Below are positions 1 through 5,869 of a DNA stretch of 21,206 nucleotides, one piece after another; the first letter of the stretch is position 1, and each line of letters opens with the position of its first letter. Where the stretch lies: NCBI GenBank assembly GCA_035945515.1, contig DASZAE010000136.1, forward strand, positions 1 through 21,206, in the 5' to 3' direction. The position numbers were made by a program, and so were the translations under genes. The DNA comes from RH2-MAG17b sp035945515 (lineage in GTDB: Bacteria > Acidobacteriota > Terriglobia > UBA7540). The notes below the pieces were generated by a model, which worked only from the letters and a program-made list of their open reading frames with translations, had not been told where the DNA came from and ran no database searches.

Positions 1-1712
1 TAGTTCAGCGCGCTTGCCGCCGAGGGATCAAACAGCGGCGGCTGGAGGATGCCGGCCGGGAACACAATGTCATTCATGGAAGGGTCGTAATAGGCGTTCA
101 CTGTGGGCGGAGTCATAACCCATTCGTTGCGGTCGACGGGCTTGCCAATCTTGTCGAGCAGTCGATTGAATTCAAAGCGGTCGGCGTTCAATACATTCAT
201 CACATAAGGCCCCCGCGTGATGGCAAGCGCCGAGTAATCGCGCCATTCGCCAGGGTAGCCAATCTTCCTTTGTATGGACTTGAGCTTAGCCAGCGCGAAC
301 GTCTTCGTTTCCGGTCCCATCCAGGGCAGCGTCGAGATATCGCCGCCGAGGGCCGAAATCAGGTTTTGCACCATCGCGTCCACTTCCGCTTTTGAAGAAG
401 GCGGAAAGGCCGTTTGCACGTATTGCTCGCCCAGCGCCATGCCCATCCCGGCATCGACGGCATTCACGCAGCGCATCCAGCGCGGCTGAAGCTGCTTGGC
501 TCCGGTGAGCACCCGTTTGAAATTGAAATCTTCATTGACGAAAGCGTCAGAAAGATAGGGCGCCGCCTGGTCGATCAACTGCCAGCGCAGATACGTCTTC
601 CAGGCCGGAAGCGGGAGGCCGGTGAGCGCGCGATTGACGGCGCGGAAGAAGTCAGGCTGGCCTACGTTAATCGAGGCCAGATTTGGATGGCCGGTCTCGT
701 GAAAGTACGCTGGCCAGGAAAAATCGGGCGTGAGCGCGCGCAGCTCCGGCCTGGCCATCCGGTGATACACCGCCTGCGGATCGCGCAGCTCGACGGGCGT
801 CATGGAGGCTCGCGCCAGCATCGTCTCCGTCTTCATCACGCTTGCGGCCTCGGCGGCGGCGATTGAGGGTGGATCGCCCAGAAGCTCGAATAATTTAACC
901 GCGTGCTCAACATACTGGCTGCGGATTTGATTCGATTTCGCGTCCTGCTGCGTGTAGTAAGTGCAATTGGGAAGGCCAAGCCCGGCTTGCCACGCCACGC
1001 CCGTGACTTCACTGCTGTTTTTGTAATCCTGCTCCGACGCAAAGACGAAAGGAGCGTCCACGCCCAGGCTCTGCAGGTGTTCGATCTCCGCTTCGAGGCT
1101 GGGAACGTCATGAATCGTATTGATGCGTTTGAACTCCGGATCGAGCGGCTTCGCGCCCTCCGCGTCAACCGCCTTGACCTCCATGCAGCTTGCATAAAAA
1201 TTTCCCAGCTTCGTCTCGTTATCCTTGGTGTTATCAGCCGGCGGCGTTTGATTCTGTAGCGGCGGCCTCTGGCCGCCGGATTTCAATAGTAAAGACCGGC
1301 GGCCAGAGGCCGCCGCTACAGTAGCCGATGTAGCGTCCCTTTCGAGAATGCCGCGCAGCAACTCCTTGTTGCGCCGAGCCACCACCTGGATTACGCCCCA
1401 CTGGGGATAGTCTTCTGGAATTGGGTTCCGCGCGCGCCAGCCACCTACCGCGTACTGATAGAAATCGCGGCAAGGGCTGACGTGGGTATCGAGGTTTTGA
1501 GGGTTGTAGCCATGCAGGGATGACGGCGCGCCAAGGGGACTATGCTGGAGCGGCGGCGTCTGGCCGCCGGTATTGCGGCGAGCAGAGAGCGCCCCCTTTG
1601 CAAACAACCCGTAACGCGGAGCCACGGCTAAAGCCGCCAAAGCTAAAGCCGCGATGCAAACGCCCGCAATGCACGCGCACAGAACCCGGTCAAGCTGAAA
1701 TAATAGTCGCAT
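1..1712 (-). CDS. M13 family (neprilysin/PepO-type) zinc metallopeptidase, C-terminus cut by window edge
   Basis: Secreted or membrane-anchored zinc endopeptidase of family M13. The frame is open from ATG at 1712 to the left edge (about 570 residues); I translated it throughout and saw no stop. Residues 8-32 form a hydrophobic signal or anchor segment. The M13 N-terminal signature CRDFYQYAVGGW is at 81-92, followed by NPIPEDYPQWG; near 530-561 come WVMTPPTVNAYYDP and IVFPAGILQPPLFD, the block that precedes the zinc site in this family. The frame leaves the window at SALNY, so HExxH and the second zinc glutamate lie outside and cannot be checked. A GGTGGA-like ribosome site lies about 7 bases before the start. 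Odd: residues 131-153 are encoded by a complete palindromic repeat (1254-1321) and residues 48-56 by a half copy (1545-1570), both in frame. Family assignment is firm; substrate unknown. Confidence 0.93.
   Translation of the reverse strand, partial: MRLLFQLDRVLCACIAGVCIAALALAALAVAPRYGLFAKGALSARRNTGGQTPPLQHSPLGAPSSLHGYNPQNLDTHVSPCRDFYQYAVGGWRARNPIPEDYPQWGVIQVVARRNKELLRGILERDATSATVAAASGRRSLLLKSGGQRPPLQNQTPPADNTKDNETKLGNFYASCMEVKAVDAEGAKPLDPEFKRINTIHDVPSLEAEIEHLQSLGVDAPFVFASEQDYKNSSEVTGVAWQAGLGLPNCTYYTQQDAKSNQIRSQYVEHAVKLFELLGDPPSIAAAEAASVMKTETMLARASMTPVELRDPQAVYHRMARPELRALTPDFSWPAYFHETGHPNLASINVGQPDFFRAVNRALTGLPLPAWKTYLRWQLIDQAAPYLSDAFVNEDFNFKRVLTGAKQLQPRWMRCVNAVDAGMGMALGEQYVQTAFPPSSKAEVDAMVQNLISALGGDISTLPWMGPETKTFALAKLKSIQRKIGYPGEWRDYSALAITRGPYVMNVLNADRFEFNRLLDKIGKPVDRNEWVMTPPTVNAYYDPSMNDIVFPAGILQPPLFDPSAASALN
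1254..1321. repeat. Perfect 26-bp-arm palindromic repeat (copy A) inside the M13 peptidase gene
   Basis: Two perfectly complementary 26-base arms (1254-1279 and 1296-1321) flank a 16-base loop. Each arm is itself a small hairpin, CGGCGGCC-TCT-GGCCGCCG. The same unit recurs at 2026-2091 and, in diverged form, at four further sites plus one half copy. Here it lies wholly within coding sequence and keeps the peptidase frame open. Confidence 0.95.
1545..1570. repeat. Half copy (single arm, copy B) of the palindromic repeat, in-frame in the M13 gene
   Basis: A single arm matching the left arm of copy A at 24 of 26 positions, with no partner arm. It encodes TGGQTPPLQ, residues 48-56 of the peptidase, nearly the same peptide (SGGQRPPLQ) that the corresponding arm of copy A encodes. 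It lies between the hydrophobic N-terminal segment and the M13 domain. Confidence 0.85.
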
Positions 1713-1739
1713 GGTTGAATCCACCCCGGCCTATTGTAA

Positions 1740-1767
1740 CGCGGAGTTTTGTTTTTAAAACTCCGCG
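1740..1767. repeat. Short perfect palindrome CGCGGAGTTTT/AAAACTCCGCG
   Basis: Two 11-base complementary arms separated by 6 bases, starting 28 bases upstream of the M13 start codon. It resembles a rho-independent terminator stem, but neither side has a clean T-run beyond TTTGTT on the plus strand. It could be a bidirectional terminator, a 5' leader hairpin of the peptidase message, or a separate small repeat; its first bases, GTAACGCGGA, also occur near 1612. Confidence 0.55.
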
Positions 1768-1772
1768 TTTGT

Positions 1773-1851
1773 TGTAGCGGCGGCGTCCTCGCCGCCGGTT
1801 TTTAGTTTTTAAAGGCCGGCGGCCAAAGTTTGTTAAGATGCTGCCGCTATA
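1773..1851. repeat. Degenerate palindromic repeat (copy C)
   Basis: The left arm (1773-1798) is intact and forms CGGCGGCG-TCCT-CGCCGCCG. Compared with the consensus, one base on each side of the stem has changed and pairing is kept. The right arm is interrupted: CCGGCGGCC at 1816-1824, then unrelated sequence, then GCTGCCGCTATA ending at 1851. Confidence 0.8.
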
Positions 1852-2025
1852 GAATCCGCAGTGTTCTTGCCACAGAACTCCGCGCCCGCAAGCCTTCCGT
1901 CCTGAGACTTTTGAGACAGTTTTTATTAGAAACATTGATTCTAAACAACTTCTTGGGTTCGTTCCGTGATTTTTTTGTGTTTCTCTCATTTCCTCCGGCC
2001 ATTTTCTAATATAGAGGGGCAGCTT

Positions 2026-2091
2026 TGTAGCGGCGGCCTCTGGCCGCCGGTCTTTACTATTAAAACCCGGCGGCCAGAGGCCGCCGCTACA
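2026..2091. repeat. Perfect palindromic repeat (copy D)
   Basis: Perfect 25-base arms (2026-2050 and 2067-2091) around a 16-base loop, TCTTTACTATTAAAAC. Both the arms and the loop match the reverse complement of copy A closely. It is about 160 bases before the radical SAM start codon. Confidence 0.93.
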
Positions 2092-2251
2092 GATTGAGCC
2101 TATCACTTCACTCTGAGAATTTTGAGACAAATGGGATAAATGGGACGTTTTTTCAGCCCCATGCTGTATCAGCGGCTTTTCTGGACATGCGTCCTTGCCG
2201 TACACTACGATAAATGGGTTGGTGGTTTGCGGAGAGGCGGATCGGAGGCCT

Positions 2252-3223
2252 ATGACCAAGAAAGATGTAATCCCGGCGTGGGCGGGAATCCTGCGCGGGC
2301 GGCGGCCGTTATTGTCGATCGAGATCACGCGCGAGTGCCCGCTGCGCTGTCCGGGTTGTTACGCTTTCGATGCGGAACACCTTGCCGGAATCGGCTCGCT
2401 GCGCAATTTGAGCGATCTCAAGGGCAAAGCTCTGGTTGATGGCGTGCTCGATCTCATCCGCTCTCTCCGGCCCGTTCACGTCTCGATCATTGGCGGCGAG
2501 CCGCTGGTTCGCTACCGCGAGCTCAACGTCTTGCTTCCGCTGCTCAACCAAATGAAGCTTGAAGTTCAATTAGTCACCAGCGCCGTGCGTCCCATTCCTA
2601 TCGAATGGCGGGAGCTTCAAAATCTTCATCTTTCGGTTTCGATTGACGGGCTGCAGCCGGAACATGACAAGCGCCGCGCGCCCGCCACATACGAGAGGAT
2701 ACTGAAGCACGTCACCGGACATCAAATTCTGGTGCACTGCACGATTACGCGGCAGCAACTCAATCGGCCCGATTATATCCGGACCTTCTCTGCGTTCTGG
2801 TCAGAGCGGCGCGAAGTGCGGAAAATATGGTTCAGCCTCTACACGCCGCAGGAAGGCGAGCGGAGCGAGGAAAGGCTCACTGCCAAAGACAGGGCGCAGG
2901 CGATCTCCACCCTCACCCAGTTGCGCGAGATCTTTCCTAAGATCAATTTTACAAATGAAATGCGCGAAGGCTTCCTGAATCCGCCGCAGTCTCCCGAAGA
3001 GTGTGTTTTTGCGCAAGTGACAAACTGCGTTTCGGCTGATCTCGAGACGCGAATCACTCCATGCCAGCTCGGCGGACGCCCGGTTTGCAAAGAGTGCGGT
3101 TGCCTAGCCTCGGCGGGCCTTGCCGGAGTCGGCCGTCATAAGATTGGAGGGCTGGTGCCGATTTCCAATCTGCTTGCTGTGTCACAGGCTATCGGCAAGA
3201 CGCTGAATCCCACGGCAGCTTGA
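2252..3223 (+). CDS. Radical SAM protein with SPASM-like cysteine-rich C-terminus
   Basis: Predicted S-adenosylmethionine radical enzyme. From the ATG at 2252 (323 residues) the iron-sulfur motif is C29-x3-C33-x2-C36 in ECPLRCPGCYAF, and the SAM-contact GGEP motif is at 81-84. A second cysteine group, C251, C259, C271, C279, C282 and C284, probably binds an auxiliary cluster as in SPASM or twitch domains. I chose 2252 because GGAGG lies 3 bases upstream; a TTG at 2195 would add 19 residues that look like non-coding leader. Downstream in the same direction lies a 44-residue basic protein, 193 bases away and separated by a repeat. The substrate cannot be read from sequence; peptide modification is one possibility, cofactor or lipid chemistry others. 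Confidence 0.88.
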   Translation: MTKKDVIPAWAGILRGRRPLLSIEITRECPLRCPGCYAFDAEHLAGIGSLRNLSDLKGKALVDGVLDLIRSLRPVHVSIIGGEPLVRYRELNVLLPLLNQMKLEVQLVTSAVRPIPIEWRELQNLHLSVSIDGLQPEHDKRRAPATYERILKHVTGHQILVHCTITRQQLNRPDYIRTFSAFWSERREVRKIWFSLYTPQEGERSEERLTAKDRAQAISTLTQLREIFPKINFTNEMREGFLNPPQSPEECVFAQVTNCVSADLETRITPCQLGGRPVCKECGCLASAGLAGVGRHKIGGLVPISNLLAVSQAIGKTLNPTAA

Positions 3224-3280
3224 GAGAGTATCTGACACACCGCTTACGAGAGGCAAAATTTCAGGATTGCTACTGGGAAG

Positions 3281-3396
3281 TACGAATTATAGTGACAGCG
3301 TCTGCTGTAGCGGCGCTCTCTGTGCGCCGCCGTTTTAAGTACCGGCCGGCGGCCTGAGGCCGCCGCTACAACGCTTGGGCGTCACTATAATTTGTA
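3281..3396. repeat. Outer inverted repeat enclosing palindrome copy E
   Basis: The 16 bases at 3281-3296 (core AATTATAGTGAC) are repeated in inverse orientation at 3381-3396 with one mismatch. They enclose copy E (3306-3370), giving a nested palindrome of 116 bases, placed just upstream of the 44-residue protein. Confidence 0.8.
3306..3370. repeat. Palindromic repeat (copy E), diverged arms
   Basis: It has the same TGTAG...CTACA ends and overall size as copies A and D. The left arm has changed to a different self-pairing hairpin (CGGCGC ... GCGCCG), while the right arm is GGCGGCC-TGA-GGCCGCC. Each arm therefore still folds on itself although the two arms no longer match perfectly. Confidence 0.85.
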
Positions 3397-3416
3397 ATCG
3401 TCAATAGGAGGAGAAA

Positions 3417-3551
3417 ATGGAAGAAAAGGCCAAATCCAAAGATTGGGAAGTGCGGCGCGTGGGCAGCGTGACGCTTGCGATCTCGAAGCCCAAGCGCAGC
3501 CGGCGGAAGCTGCGCCAGTCCCGGCTGAAAAATAAGCGGCGCGCCCGGTAA
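3417..3551 (+). CDS. Small highly basic protein, 44 residues, unknown function
   Basis: Reads from ATG at 3417 to TAA at 3549-3551. An excellent ribosome site, AGGAGG at 3406-3411, sits 5 bases upstream, the strongest in this part of the window. The first half is mixed (DWEVRRVGSVTLAISKPK); the last 20 residues are almost all Arg, Lys, Ser and Leu (SRRKLRQSRLKNKRRAR), as in RNA- or ribosome-binding tails. No cysteine, signal peptide or membrane segment. It lies between the radical SAM gene and the LolA-like gene on the same strand, and the nested palindrome stands in its upstream region. I do not recognise the family. It could be a nucleic-acid-binding protein, or conceivably a substrate of the neighbouring radical SAM enzyme, for which there is no direct evidence. 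Confidence 0.7.
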   Translation: MEEKAKSKDWEVRRVGSVTLAISKPKRSRRKLRQSRLKNKRRAR

Positions 3552-3604
3552 TTGTTTCTGCCGCGAGACAACTTTACGGCGCGCGCAAGATTCTATCTAA
3601 ATGA

Positions 3605-4897
3605 ATGGCTATGAATTCACCTTGGAAGCGAATCAGCGGTGTAGTGTTCGTCGCAGCCTCGCTCGCTTTGCTCGCGGCGATGCCGGCTTTTACGCAATCT
3701 CAAGGATCGGGAGCGCAGTCTGCCCCGGCAACAAAGCCTAAGCCGCTGGGCGCGGATGATGTGACGCTGCTTTTGATTGGCGGCGCCAGCCCGCAGAAGC
3801 TCATGCTGCTGGTGCGCCGGCGCGGGGTGGATTTCGTGCTCAATCCTGATCTGGTCAAGCAGTTCTATCAAGACGGAGCATCGGATGACGTTGTCGATGC
3901 TTTGCAAAAAGCAAGCGAAGCTTTTGAGAAGGCTCAGGAAGCATTGAAATCGCAACCTACGGCGCCAGCGCCCGCGCGCCCTGCTGCTCCTCAATCGCCG
4001 TCTTCACCCCCATCACCCCCGCAGGCGGCTACGCCCTTGCCGCAAGCGCCGCCAGCAAGCGAAATGCCCGAGTCGAAGCCCACGGCCTCCGCGACAAGCA
4101 CAAAGCCACAAGCGGGCAGTAGTCAGCCGGCCCCGGCGGCTGCGCATCCCGCAGTGAACCAGGAAGCCTCGACTGCTCCGCTGGCAGACCCAAGTCCCGT
4201 GCAGCTTCAGCAGATCATTCAAGAATTTGCCGCTAAAGAAAAACTCTTTGAAACGGCCCTCGACAACTATACCTATCACCAGATCAACAAGGCGGAAACG
4301 ATTGACGCCGCCGGCAATGTGGACGGCTCCTGGGAGCAGGACTGGGACATTCTTTTTGGCGCCGACGGCAAACGCATCGAGCAGGTCACTTATGCTCCCA
4401 CGGATACGTTGACGCGGGTGAGCATCACCGAGCAGGATATTCAGTCCTTTCGCACGCTTCAGCCTTTCACCGTCACCACGGACACGCTGCCCGAATACGA
4501 CGTGCAGTACATGGGGCACGTCCACGTGGATTACATTACTTGTTACGTTTTTTCCGTGCGGCCCAAGGAAATCAAGAAGGGGCATCTCTACTTTAAGGGC
4601 GTGGTCTGGGTCGACGACCACGATATTCAGATTGTGAAAGCCGAAGGCCAGATCATCCCGCAAACCAAAGACAACCGTTTCCCCCGCTTCACCACATGGC
4701 GCCAGCAGATCGACGGCAAATATTGGTTCCCCACGTTCACCCAAGCCGACGACATGCTGTACTTTGACGGCGCCCCTCCTGTGCATATCAAGGAAATTAT
4801 CAAATACACCGACTACAAGCAGTTCAAATCCAAGACTAGGATAATTTCGTCTGCCGAAGTCGGCCAGCCTTCAACCACCTCACCCGGCAAGAAGTGA
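3605..4897 (+). CDS. Exported protein: small N-terminal helical domain, Pro/Ala-rich linker, LolA-like C-terminal domain
   Basis: 430 residues. Residues 7-29 are a typical Sec signal peptide, probably cleaved after PAFTQ or nearby. Residues 48-104 (LGADDVTLLLIGGASPQKL ... GASDDVVDAL) resemble a compact domain I associate with acidobacterial exported proteins. Residues about 115-195 are a low-complexity Pro/Ala/Ser linker. From about 200 the chain is beta-rich (VHVDYITCYVFSVRPKEIKK, then GVVWVDDHDIQIVKAEGQ), like outer-membrane lipoprotein-sorting (LolA/LolB-like) domains. The start is ATG 3605 or ATG 3611; neither has a clear ribosome site. Likely periplasmic, perhaps binding a lipid or lipoprotein by analogy with that fold. 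No lipobox cysteine was seen. A palindromic repeat follows 21 bases after the stop and may act as a transcript end. Confidence 0.8.
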   Translation: MAMNSPWKRISGVVFVAASLALLAAMPAFTQSQGSGAQSAPATKPKPLGADDVTLLLIGGASPQKLMLLVRRRGVDFVLNPDLVKQFYQDGASDDVVDALQKASEAFEKAQEALKSQPTAPAPARPAAPQSPSSPPSPPQAATPLPQAPPASEMPESKPTASATSTKPQAGSSQPAPAAAHPAVNQEASTAPLADPSPVQLQQIIQEFAAKEKLFETALDNYTYHQINKAETIDAAGNVDGSWEQDWDILFGADGKRIEQVTYAPTDTLTRVSITEQDIQSFRTLQPFTVTTDTLPEYDVQYMGHVHVDYITCYVFSVRPKEIKKGHLYFKGVVWVDDHDIQIVKAEGQIIPQTKDNRFPRFTTWRQQIDGKYWFPTFTQADDMLYFDGAPPVHIKEIIKYTDYKQFKSKTRIISSAEVGQPSTTSPGKK

Positions 4898-4918
4898 AGA
4901 CGATGTTGAAAGGCGCGT

Positions 4919-4981
4919 TGTAGCGGCGGCGGCTGGCCGCCGGCTTTTAGAGAGTAAAGACCGGCGGCCGCCGCCGCTACA
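4919..4981. repeat. Palindromic repeat (copy F) between the LolA-like gene and trmJ
   Basis: TGTAG...CTACA ends. The left arm is 25 bases (4919-4943), the right arm 21 bases (4961-4981) with four bases missing from its centre, and the loop of about 17 bases ends in AGTAAAGA as in copy A. Transcribed from the LolA-like gene, it would form a strong stem 21 bases after that stop codon. Confidence 0.85.
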
Positions 4982-5011
4982 ATCCGCGCTCGTCTGTTAC
5001 AATTTGAGGCG

Positions 5012-5779
5012 ATGAATGCGAAGGGCTTCGACTGGCGCGTGGTGCTGGTGCGGCCGCGTAATCCGCTGAACATCGGCGCGGCGGCGCGCGCGATGGCGAA
5101 TTTCGGCTTCGTCGACCTGCGAGTGGTCGAGCCGCATCCTCCTGTCTGGCGCGAGGCGCGCTCGGCGGTAGGCGCGGAAGCCGTTGTCCGCGCGGCCCGC
5201 GCGGCCGAAAGCCTGACAGAGGCCGTTAGCGATGCAACGCTGGTTGTGGGCACAACCTCGGGCCAACGGCGGATGCTGGACCGCGAACTTGTAAGCCTGG
5301 ATGATCTTCCGGCTTGGGTTCGTTCGCAGCCAGAGATGGGGAATGGAGGACGGGCGGCGATTCTATTTGGTTCGGAAAAGACGGGACTCTCGAACGAAAA
5401 TCTGAGCTACTGCCACGTTCTAGTGCGGATTCCCACTCTCACGCGCTGCCCGTCGATGAACCTGGGGCAAGCCGTGGCGGTGTGCTGCTATGAATTGGCC
5501 CGCGCTCGCCGCTACGATGCGAGCGCGGCGGAAAAAGAGAATGCGGGATTCCGCGCCCGTGTTTCGACGCCTGCAAATGCTCAGTCGCTAGAACATATAT
5601 TTGAGCGAGCTATGCGGGTGCTCGATGGCGTGGGTTATCTGAAGCCCAAGAGCCGCGTTGCAACGCTGATCAAACTGCGCCGGATGCTCATTGATCGCCG
5701 GCTTTCAAACCATGACGCAAAAATCCTGGGCGGGGTGCTCGCGCAAATTGAATGGAAGCTTGGCCAGCCTTTGTTGTAG
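5012..5779 (+). CDS. trmJ: tRNA (cytidine/uridine-2'-O-)methyltransferase TrmJ (SpoU/TrmH superfamily)
   Basis: SPOUT-fold methyltransferase that, in the TrmJ family, 2'-O-methylates position 32 of tRNA anticodon loops using SAM. All three SpoU motifs are visible: NPLNIGAAARAMANFGF at 17-33 with the family arginine, LFGSEKTGLSNENL at 118-131, and PSMNLGQAVAVCCYEL at 147-162, which forms the trefoil knot. The 255-residue length is close to E. coli TrmJ, and the C-terminal helical extension is present. GAGG precedes the ATG by 2 bases. The stop TAG (5777-5779) belongs to the left end of palindromic repeat copy G, so the repeat defines the last codon of this protein. It converges with the mlaE-type gene. 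An assignment to another group-1 TrmH enzyme is possible but less likely. Confidence 0.9.
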   Translation: MNAKGFDWRVVLVRPRNPLNIGAAARAMANFGFVDLRVVEPHPPVWREARSAVGAEAVVRAARAAESLTEAVSDATLVVGTTSGQRRMLDRELVSLDDLPAWVRSQPEMGNGGRAAILFGSEKTGLSNENLSYCHVLVRIPTLTRCPSMNLGQAVAVCCYELARARRYDASAAEKENAGFRARVSTPANAQSLEHIFERAMRVLDGVGYLKPKSRVATLIKLRRMLIDRRLSNHDAKILGGVLAQIEWKLGQPLL

Positions 5780-5851
5780 CGGCGGGCTTGTCGTAACGGG
5801 GCCGCCGGTCTTTAATATCTCAAAAACCGACGGCCAGAGGCCGCCGCTACA
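5775..5851. repeat. Palindromic repeat (copy G), overlapping the trmJ stop codon
   Basis: TGTAG...CTACA ends. The left arm is disrupted by about ten extra bases; the right arm (CCGACGGCC-AGA-GGCCGCCGC) is almost consensus. The loop, TCTTTAATATCTCAAAAA, retains the family A/T character. It lies between two convergent genes and could end transcription of both. Confidence 0.85.
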
Positions 5852-5869
5852 TCCACCCCTCTGGCAGCT

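Larger units (their letters stand above)
1713..2251. other. 539-base intergenic region between the M13 gene and the radical SAM gene, rich in palindromes
   Basis: No convincing gene. The stretch separates two divergent genes, so it should hold promoters for both, but I find no promoter pair I trust. It contains a short A/T-centred palindrome (1740-1767), a degenerate repeat copy (1773-1851) and a perfect copy (2026-2091). Open frames across it are chance translations of the repeats. Confidence 0.7.

Noticed and set aside
836..1195. Open frame on the minus strand opening MQAAWRSRRLTRRARS
   Set aside because: It is a shifted reading of the M13 peptidase gene, whose own frame shows clear family motifs across the same bases.
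2257..2300. The start of the radical SAM protein reads VIPAWAGIL, and the antisense frame reads RRIPAHAGITSF, like peptides encoded by common bacterial intergenic repeats.
   Set aside because: The surrounding residues (RGRRPLLSIEITRECPLRCP) fit the radical SAM family N-terminus, so the coding explanation is sufficient; the resemblance at DNA level is short and only one copy is present.
1690..2328. 212-residue minus-strand frame across the intergenic region
   Set aside because: Its sequence is mostly translated palindromes (GGLWPPGFNSKDRRPEAAA-type) with no family features and no credible start signal.
4013..4786. 257-residue frame antisense to the LolA-like gene
   Set aside because: The plus-strand protein has a signal peptide, linker and domain; the antisense frame is a GC-rich shadow without recognisable motifs.
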